NCBI GenBank assembly: GCA_963743595.1
Contig: CAVURW010000084.1
Location: 1-19,351, forward strand
Source: CAVURW01 sp963743595
GTDB lineage: Bacteria > Verrucomicrobiota > Verrucomicrobiia > Methylacidiphilales > UBA1321
DNA length: 19,351 bases
Direction: 5' to 3'
This document shows, piece after piece, positions 14,244 through 19,351 of this stretch. A program made the position numbers and the translations under genes. Under the pieces are notes generated by a model. It was not told the origin of the DNA. It ran no database searches and saw only the letters and a program-made list of their open reading frames with translations. Position 1 is the first letter of the stretch, and each line of letters opens with the position of its first letter.

Positions 14244-14714
14244 TTACAGCTTTGAAAGTGCCGATTTTACGGCTTCGAAGTCCGGTAAATCTTTAGGGGT
14301 CGGTGTTACTTCGACGTAGACAATCTTTCCCTCTTTATCGATCACGAATGCAGCGCGGGCTGCTGTGTCGCCAATATCGGCCAAGCCGGGGAACAGCACA
14401 TCGTAGGCCTTCGTCACTTCTTTGTTCAAATCGCTCAGCAAGGTCACATTGATGCCCTCTTTCTTCGCCCACACTTCATGAGTGAACGGGCTATCAATGC
14501 TGATTCCATAAACGACCGCATTTTGGAAATCGGCCATGCCCCCGGAGACACTGCACATTTCGCTGGTGCAGACGCCCGTGAAGGCCAGAGGGAAGAAAAG
14601 GAGAACGGTATTCTTCTTGCCGAAATTGTCGCTGAGTTTGACAGCTTTCAGACCGTCGTCGGTTTTGGTTTTGAGGGTAAAATCAGGAGCAGAGGTACCG
14701 ATTGCTAAAGGCAT
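14244..14714 (-). CDS. Peroxiredoxin (AhpC/TSA family, BCP/AhpE-like)
   Basis: The 156-residue thioredoxin-fold protein has the peroxiredoxin active site PLAFTGVC (residues 42-49): Pro42, Thr46 and the peroxidatic Cys49 in the P-x-x-x-T-x-x-C motif. A second Cys (54) lies five residues on, in the position used as resolving Cys by some BCP-type enzymes. APDFTL near the N-terminus, the GISIDSPFTHEVWAKKEG helix and AAFVIDKEGKIVY are also standard. It reduces hydrogen peroxide and organic hydroperoxides in the cytosol (no signal peptide), using thioredoxin or a similar donor. Start ATG 14714 gives MPLAIGTSAPDFTL, the usual length. It is transcribed away from the alpha-galactosidase gene and is the first gene of the minus-strand run down to the AAA+ genes. 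Whether it shares their promoter is unknown. Confidence 0.92.
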   Translation of the reverse strand: MPLAIGTSAPDFTLKTKTDDGLKAVKLSDNFGKKNTVLLFFPLAFTGVCTSEMCSVSGGMADFQNAVVYGISIDSPFTHEVWAKKEGINVTLLSDLNKEVTKAYDVLFPGLADIGDTAARAAFVIDKEGKIVYVEVTPTPKDLPDFEAVKSALSKL

Positions 14715-14883
14715 AATTTGTATTTTTTTGGTTTAAGGGACTAACCCGAAACTTTAGCCGTGAAACGCGCCGTGTCTACGAATTAATGCAGCACCTTCTT
14801 ACCTAAGCCATTGGCGCTTACGTGTTCTTAGTAGCAATATGCCTTGATGATTCTCTAGCTCCATTCTACTCTCTCCACCCAGA

Positions 14884-17169
14884 ATGAAACCTTATTGGAG
14901 CGGACTGCTCCTTATCTTTTGCCCCGTTTTTTGTGCTTCGGCCACCTCACTCTCCATCAGTAATGACGCTCTGAAAGTCTCCTACGACGATGCGAGTAAC
15001 CAGTTCTCGATCGATTGCAAGAACCCAGTCGTCCACATTACGGGTACTTTACCCATTACCGGCACGGTCTCGCTCTCCACGGAACACGACCCCAGTTTCG
15101 GCAGCGGTCAAGCGCTGAAGATTCAATCGAGCAAAACGGAGTCGGCGCGAATTATCCTTTTCCCAAACACGCCGTTTGCCGTTTTCCGCCGGACCATCGC
15201 CAATTCCACTACAGATCCGCAAACGCTCAATCAGGTTCCTTTCATCACATTCTCGCCTGATCTCGGACTGCCCCTTACGGATCTCAAAGTGCGCGCCTAC
15301 TCCGGGCTCACCACGGCCGATAAAGTGAATCCAGGCGATTACGAATGGCTGGCCCTGGGTGATCCCAAAACACGCGCGGGGGTAGTAGCGGGTTTCATTT
15401 CCCAATGGCGCTCTACAGGCATTCTCGTTCGCTCAGTCGATAGCGGGAAACTCACGGTAACTGCCCGTTCGGAATATGGTCGACTGTTGCTTGATCCGGG
15501 GCAATCGACCGATGGCGAAGTCTTCGCGATTGGAATTTTTCCCGATGTTCGGCTCGGTCTGGAGTCGTACGCGGATCAGTTGGTAAAGACCTACCACATC
15601 CAGCTTCATCCGGAACCGGCGGGATATTGCACATGGTACTCTGATAAGCATGGTCGGGCCGGCGACGAAAGGAGCCTGGCGGAGCTGGGTAGTTTCGTCA
15701 GTGAGAAGCTGAAGCCGTTCGGAATGAGTTTTGTGCAAATTGACGATGGTTGGCAAATGGGCAATAGCCACGGGAATGGCCCGAACAAGAATTTCACGCA
15801 GTTTAACCCAAAGGGACCCTATTCCTCTGGAATGAAAGCGACAGCCGACACCTTGAAGAAACTGGGTCTGACGCCGGGCATTTGGTTCATGCCGTTTGCG
15901 GGGAGTTATAAGGATGACTGGTTTGCCGACAAACAGGATCTCTTTGTGAAAAAAGCCGATGGCACTCCGTTCGATACATCCTGGGGCGGCACCTGTCTCG
16001 ATATGACGAACCCGGCCACCCAAGAGTACCTGAAGAATGAGGTCTCTCAACTCGCGCACGACTGGGGTTATACGTACTTCAAGATGGACGGTTTCTCCAC
16101 CGGGGCGGCTGATCAACCGTGCTATGTGAACGTGAGCTATAAGGACACGAAGTTCGGTTCTGCGGTGTTCCACGATCCCCATCGCACGAACGTGGAGGCA
16201 CTCCGCATGGGGATTAACGTCGTTCGCGAATCGGCGGGTCCGGACGTCTTTTTTCTCGGCTGTTGTGTTGCACAGAACATGCGCTCGTACGGCGGTTCGT
16301 TTGGCACTCTCGACGCCATGCGCGTCGGGCCCGATAACAACGGCTCGTGGGGCGGTTGGTCCGGCGATAGTCCCTTATTTGGAGGGCGAAATTACTTCTT
16401 AAACGGTCGCGTTTGGTACAACGATCCCGACCCCTGCTACGTCCGCAGTGAACTCAGTCTCGACCAAGCTCGCACCGCTTCCTCATGGGTCGCCATTTCC
16501 GGCCAGCTCTACACGAACAGTGATTGGATGCCCGATTTGCCTGCCGAGCGGCTCGATATCATCAAACGCACGGTTGAGCCCCATGGCAAAACGGCTCGTC
16601 CGGTAGACTTCTTGGAAAACGATCCGCCGACTATTTGGCAGGTGACCGATACGCAATCACCGACGCGACGTGATGTGATTGCGCTCTATAACTTCACCAA
16701 GGAACCGAAGACCTTTTCGATTCCCATTTCACAATTGGACCTCCCGAAATCGGCGAGCTACGCGGCGTTCGATTTCTGGGGCAAGGCTGAGCTGGGTGAC
16801 GTGACCGACACATTGACGGCCACATTGCCGCCGACCAGTTGCCAAATCATCGCCATCCGCCCGATGCTTGATCACCCATTTGTCATCAGCACCTCACGTC
16901 ACGTGACGCAGGGGATGATTGATCTCTCGGATGAAACATGGGACGCCGCAACCAAGACGCTCTCGGGAAAAAGTCAGGTAATTGCAGGCGATGCGTATGA
17001 GCTGCGCCTGGTCAAAACGCCGCAATCGGCGACGTGGACCGCCAAAGCGAGCGTCGATTCTGCCGATGCGACGATTACCACAACGGCAACTGAAAAGAAT
17101 TTCCTCGCGACGATCGCCTCAAAGAGCACTGGCACCGTGACGTGGCACATTCAGTTTGCTGCACCGTAA
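14884..17169 (+). CDS. Secreted alpha-galactosidase-like glycoside hydrolase (GH36-type)
   Basis: This 761-residue protein has a signal peptide (MKPYWSGLLLIFCPVFCASA, likely cut after residue 20), so it acts outside the cytoplasm. A beta-sandwich domain (about 21-245) precedes a TIM-barrel catalytic domain (about 246-555), with IDDGW (286-290), GIWFMPFAG (332-340), YFKMDGF (398-404) and AMRVGPDNNGS (478-488). By family knowledge Asp402 is the nucleophile and Asp484 the acid/base residue; both are present. C-terminal beta domains (about 595-660 and a further one at 665-760) complete it. The expected reaction is release of alpha-linked galactose or a related sugar by a retaining mechanism. CW/WY-rich loops differ from typical raffinose-cleaving GH36 enzymes, so other sugars (for instance alpha-N-acetylgalactosamine or plant oligosaccharides) are possible. 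No transporter or regulator for sugars is beside it. Confidence 0.85.
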   Translation: MKPYWSGLLLIFCPVFCASATSLSISNDALKVSYDDASNQFSIDCKNPVVHITGTLPITGTVSLSTEHDPSFGSGQALKIQSSKTESARIILFPNTPFAVFRRTIANSTTDPQTLNQVPFITFSPDLGLPLTDLKVRAYSGLTTADKVNPGDYEWLALGDPKTRAGVVAGFISQWRSTGILVRSVDSGKLTVTARSEYGRLLLDPGQSTDGEVFAIGIFPDVRLGLESYADQLVKTYHIQLHPEPAGYCTWYSDKHGRAGDERSLAELGSFVSEKLKPFGMSFVQIDDGWQMGNSHGNGPNKNFTQFNPKGPYSSGMKATADTLKKLGLTPGIWFMPFAGSYKDDWFADKQDLFVKKADGTPFDTSWGGTCLDMTNPATQEYLKNEVSQLAHDWGYTYFKMDGFSTGAADQPCYVNVSYKDTKFGSAVFHDPHRTNVEALRMGINVVRESAGPDVFFLGCCVAQNMRSYGGSFGTLDAMRVGPDNNGSWGGWSGDSPLFGGRNYFLNGRVWYNDPDPCYVRSELSLDQARTASSWVAISGQLYTNSDWMPDLPAERLDIIKRTVEPHGKTARPVDFLENDPPTIWQVTDTQSPTRRDVIALYNFTKEPKTFSIPISQLDLPKSASYAAFDFWGKAELGDVTDTLTATLPPTSCQIIAIRPMLDHPFVISTSRHVTQGMIDLSDETWDAATKTLSGKSQVIAGDAYELRLVKTPQSATWTAKASVDSADATITTTATEKNFLATIASKSTGTVTWHIQFAAP

Positions 17170-17263
17170 AGCATTCTAGAGCGTGTTCACAAATAGTGTA
17201 GCCGATTTACGATATCGAAGTGGTGAGTTAATTTCGGCAGACGTGCGAACGGCTCCAGGTCTG

Positions 17264-17466
17264 AACCACCCTGCCAAGGGTGGTAATCGCCCAAGCCCAC
17301 CCCGGGTTAGCGCGTACCGGGGGACCGACCCCGTAGGAGGTCGATTCACTCGTTTGACATGAAACGACCACTTTCAGGGTCGATGGCTTCGGCGTCATAA
17401 CCCAGGGTGTCGTCGCTTCGCTCCTCAACCCTGGGCTTGGGCTATTACTGCCCTTGCAGGGCAGTT
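17264..17466. repeat. Inverted-repeat element with imperfect ~40-base arms and an inner hairpin
   Basis: The left arm (17264-17307) reads AACCACCCTGCCAAGGGTGG then TAATCGCCCAAGCCCACC, ending CGGGTT. The right arm (17427-17466), in reverse complement, reads AACTGCCCTGCAAGGGCAG then TAATAGCCCAAGCCCAGGGTT. They share CCCTGC-AAGGG, GTAAT-GCCCAAGCCCA and GGGTT with a few gaps. Just before and into the right arm, ACCCAGGGT (about 17400-17408) pairs with ACCCTGGGC (about 17428-17436) around CGTCGCTTCGCTCCTC. The whole unit is about 200 bp, non-coding, and looks like a small mobile or palindromic intergenic repeat (MITE- or REP-like). Confidence 0.7.
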
Positions 17467-17571
17467 CCAGCATTCATGCGAACCTGCAGCCGGATCGTTG
17501 TAAAATGGCTATGTGCTTAGGTAAAATGCTCTGGCAAATTACGTAGGCTTTTTAGAGTTTCACCTCGGTCT

Positions 17572-17760
17572 TTAGCCGTTAGGGGCGACAGGACCATAGC
17601 CCTGGGTGGAACCCGGGGTAGAATCAAAAAAGGTCGCTCGTGCCTTTATGGTACGAGCACGATCATTTTGCGCGTACCATAAAGGCACGCGCAATGCAGG
17701 GGGGCGGGATACCCCGGGTTTCACCCGGGGCTATGGTCCTGTCGCCCCTAACGGGGCTAA
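17572..17760. repeat. Nested inverted repeat: two ~50-base REP-like units facing each other around an inner hairpin
   Basis: The left unit 17572-17620 and right unit 17710-17760 are near-perfect reverse complements of each other. In the right unit's opposite strand the order is TTAGCCCCGTTAGGGGCGAC, AGGACCATAGCCCC, GGGTGAAACCCGGGGTA; the left unit differs by a 2-base gap and a few changes. Each unit itself folds into two hairpins (GCCCC-GTTA-GGGGC and CCCCGGGT-TTC-ACCCGGGG). Between them CGTGCCTTTATGGTACG (17639-17655) pairs perfectly with CGTACCATAAAGGCACG (17673-17689). The result is a roughly 190-base nested foldback. This matches the layout of paired REP/BIME-type repeats. No REP-associated transposase is in the window. 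Confidence 0.8.
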
Positions 17761-17853
17761 AGGATGCCACCAGCAGATCATCGGGCTCATCGAGTGTGTC
17801 CTTTTCGGTCCTTCCCTATCTAGGGCAACGCAGAGTGTAGTGTATCCACCGAT

Positions 17854-18726
17854 TTACGTCGGAATCAGAAGCGCGCCCAGATCACCCGGCAGCGGCAACT
17901 CGAACTTCATTCGCTTTTGCGTGGTGGGGTGCGTGAACACAATCGACTTGGCATGGAGGGCGAGTCGTTTGATCGGATTCGAGGTCGCGCCGTAGCGTTT
18001 ATCGCCGACGATCGGATGGCCCAATTCGGAGAGATGCACGCGAATTTGGTGGCGTCGCCCGGTGATGAGATCGAGCTCGAGCCACGTCCGCTTTGCGGTG
18101 CGCTTGATCGTGCGATAATGCGTGATGGCGTGACGCGTGATCTCGCTCTCAGGCGCACTTCGCACGCGGTAGGGATCGGCTTCATCCAGGTGGTTTTTGA
18201 TGCTCCCGGATTCACTATCCGGATGACCTTCCACAATCGCGTCGTACTTCTTATCGACGATGTTCCAGTTCTCTTGCAGCGCTAGTTTCACCTTCTCGGA
18301 CTTCGCTAAAATCATCACGCCGGAGGTCTCTTGATCGAGACGATGCACGATCCACACACGATAACTGGAGCCTTCGTTTTTCCGCACGTGCTCCATCAGA
18401 TACGAGTAGACGGTGCGCTCGGATTCCCTGTCGCTGGCGATCGAAAGAAGCCCCGCCGGTTTATCGATCACGATCACATCATGGTCCTCGTGCAGGATAC
18501 GAATGCCGATCGTCAATTTTGTGTTCGGAAGGGCATGCCTCTCCGTGCGCAGAGCAATCTCATCGCCTATCTTCAGCGGGTGATCGAATTGCCCGGTCGG
18601 TTTTCCATTCACGGTAACGGAACGGAACTTGAGCCACACGCGAACCTGCTTTTTCTTCACCTCCGGCCACGCGGTGAAAAGCGCTTCGAGAAGTGGGCCG
18701 GGGGATTGAACGGTGAACGATTTCAT
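17854..18726 (-). CDS. RluA-family RNA pseudouridine synthase
   Basis: The 290-residue product starts at ATG 18726 (MKSFTVQSPGPLLEALF); the frame is open to 18861, but that part overlaps the neighbouring gene and does not resemble the family. Residues about 10-60 form an S4-like RNA-binding domain (LLEALFTAWPEVKKKQVRVWL, split LLEALF and VKKKQVRVWL; VTVNGKP). The catalytic domain has VIDKPAGLLS (85-95) and the signature HRLDQETSGVMILAKS, with catalytic Asp131. LITGRRHQIRVHLSELGHPI (220-239) and GDKRYGA follow. It converts specific uridines of rRNA or tRNA to pseudouridine in the cytosol; the target (RluD-, RluC- or TruC-like) cannot be fixed from sequence alone. Its start is 8 bases after the stop of the upstream thioredoxin-like gene, suggesting co-transcription. 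Confidence 0.92.
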   Translation of the reverse strand: MKSFTVQSPGPLLEALFTAWPEVKKKQVRVWLKFRSVTVNGKPTGQFDHPLKIGDEIALRTERHALPNTKLTIGIRILHEDHDVIVIDKPAGLLSIASDRESERTVYSYLMEHVRKNEGSSYRVWIVHRLDQETSGVMILAKSEKVKLALQENWNIVDKKYDAIVEGHPDSESGSIKNHLDEADPYRVRSAPESEITRHAITHYRTIKRTAKRTWLELDLITGRRHQIRVHLSELGHPIVGDKRYGATSNPIKRLALHAKSIVFTHPTTQKRMKFELPLPGDLGALLIPT

Positions 18727-18734
18727 TCCAGGTA

Positions 18735-19351
18735 TTATTCGTCGGCCGGCCCACCGTGCTCGGGCGGCAGTTCTTTCGAGCGTGAGGTGAGGTAGGTATC
18801 CAGCGTCTTCTGAACGAGCGTAGCGATTGTGGGGATATCGGCCTCTTCGATCTTCGTCCATCGCATGATTTCCTTGCCGTTTCCATCAAACAAAACGGCG
18901 CGTAGATGGCCATCGTTCGGTTTCCAGCCGACGAGCGGGCAAACCGTGTTGTTGAAATCGGGCACCACATGCAGGCCCTTTCGCGGATTCTCAAAGTTCT
19001 TGTTCTTTTCGTAAAAGGGCTTCAGCTCGGTCGCCTCGGTATCGAGGTTTTCGCGCATTTTTGAGACGGCTAAATTGGGCACCCACGTGGCGATAGAACC
19101 GCCGAGATCGACAATCACGGTCATCTGAAAATCACGGCGACCCTGGAACGGATACATCGCCACACCGGCTTTGCGCGCGAGATCTTGCGAATCAGAATCG
19201 GTGCCGAAAACGACGCAAACCCGGCCCTTGCGATTGATCGTGAAGGTGCGTCCATCGACATCCTTAAGCTTGATCGGCTTGGAGCCCAGAGGTGTGGTCG
19301 CCATTGCGGGTGGACCGGAGGGCGTCGGTGTTGGCGTTGGAGTCGGGGTGA
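18735..19351 (-). CDS. Thioredoxin-like-fold protein with Thr-Pro linker, 5'-truncated by window edge
   Basis: The frame is open to the right edge. Upstream of the ATG at 19304 it encodes TPTPTPTPTPSGPPA, a Thr-Pro repeat that is very likely protein-coding. So the true start lies outside the window and the protein is probably exported with a linker after a signal peptide or lipobox. The folded part (about 165 residues) begins KPIKLKDVDGRTFTINRKGR then VCVVFGTDSDSQDLARK. It continues with MTVIVDLGGSIATWVPN and ends LRAVLFDGNGKEIMRW, the pattern of redoxin/thioredoxin-like domains. The place of the CxxC motif is taken by GTDSDS, so no redox activity is expected from this site; single Cys residues occur at VCVV and TVCPLV. 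The role is unknown. It is followed after 8 bases by the pseudouridine synthase gene. Confidence 0.7.
   Translation of the reverse strand, partial: TPTPTPTPTPSGPPAMATTPLGSKPIKLKDVDGRTFTINRKGRVCVVFGTDSDSQDLARKAGVAMYPFQGRRDFQMTVIVDLGGSIATWVPNLAVSKMRENLDTEATELKPFYEKNKNFENPRKGLHVVPDFNNTVCPLVGWKPNDGHLRAVLFDGNGKEIMRWTKIEEADIPTIATLVQKTLDTYLTSRSKELPPEHGGPADE

Larger units (their letters stand above)
17170..17853. other. Gene-free spacer holding two inverted-repeat elements
   Basis: There are 684 bases between the alpha-galactosidase gene and the convergent pseudouridine synthase gene with no credible gene. The open frames here run through inverted repeats and lack ribosome binding sites. Two separate structured elements lie at 17264-17466 and 17572-17760, listed below. 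The stretches 17170-17263, 17467-17571 and 17761-17853 show nothing I can name. No U-tract terminator for either convergent gene was found, so the large hairpins may serve that purpose. Confidence 0.7.

Noticed and set aside
14844..14872. Promoter TTGATG-N17-TACTCT before the alpha-galactosidase gene
   Set aside because: Spacing is right but the -10 box is weak and would leave only about 5 bases before the ATG; not enough to call.
17572..17760. Integron attC-like site (GTTAGGG and CCCTAAC at the arm ends)
   Set aside because: The core motifs are in the wrong orientation relative to attC (RYYYAAC should be on the left) and mismatch the consensus; no integrase or cassette array present.
17228..17995. 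Open frames of 81, 129 and 66 codons in the spacer after the alpha-galactosidase gene
   Set aside because: They run through inverted repeats, have no ribosome binding site, and one overlaps the end of the pseudouridine synthase gene.

Overview
The window looks like chromosomal DNA of a Gram-negative-type bacterium. My best guess is the Planctomycetota-Verrucomicrobiota group, more likely Verrucomicrobiota. This rests on the general look of the DnaK and GroEL proteins, the weak or absent ribosome binding sites at most genes, a secreted GH36-type glycosidase, a plant/fungal-type proton pump and GC-rich hairpin repeats between genes. The phylum is an inference, not something the sequence proves. 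No tRNA, rRNA, CRISPR array, integrase or transposase was seen.

Layout. (1) 1-4069, + strand: a tight run of a histidine-phosphatase family protein (cut by the window edge), a PPK2-family polyphosphate kinase, a P3A-type H+-ATPase and a broken ribose-5-phosphate isomerase B gene that overlaps the ATPase stop by ATGA. (2) 3991-4696: gene-free, with hairpins and direct repeats beginning where rpiB homology stops. (3) 4697-8879, + strand: dnaK, groES and groEL, closed by a clear intrinsic terminator. (4) 8898-11421, - strand: accessory, AT-richer region with unknown genes, a membrane-anchored kelch protein and remains of a duplicated gene. (5) 11418-14714, - strand: a membrane TPR protein, a TPR-AAA+ ATPase (4-base overlap), a DUF883-like membrane-anchored protein and a thiol peroxidase. 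(6) 14884-17169, + strand: secreted alpha-galactosidase-like enzyme. (7) 17170-17853: gene-free, holding two inverted-repeat elements. (8) 17854-19351, - strand: an RluA-type pseudouridine synthase and a thioredoxin-like protein behind a Thr-Pro linker that runs off the window.

The most interesting part is 9300-11421. The 78-codon and 174-codon reading frames at 9300-10067 lie in one frame and are separated by a single TAA, so they look like one gene of about 255 codons with a nonsense codon. A second copy is present only as its two ends: 66 bp at 11356-11421 (beginning) and about 90 bp at 10098-10190 (end). Between these ends, in place of the middle of the gene, sits a complete kelch-repeat gene. 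This reads as a duplicated accessory gene in which one copy had its centre swapped for an unrelated gene.

How the genes may work together: the left block suggests energy and phosphate handling (polyphosphate to nucleotide, ATP to proton gradient). The centre is the protein-folding machinery. The AAA+ ATPase and TPR membrane protein are probably translated together and may form one complex at the membrane; their substrate cannot be read from the sequence.
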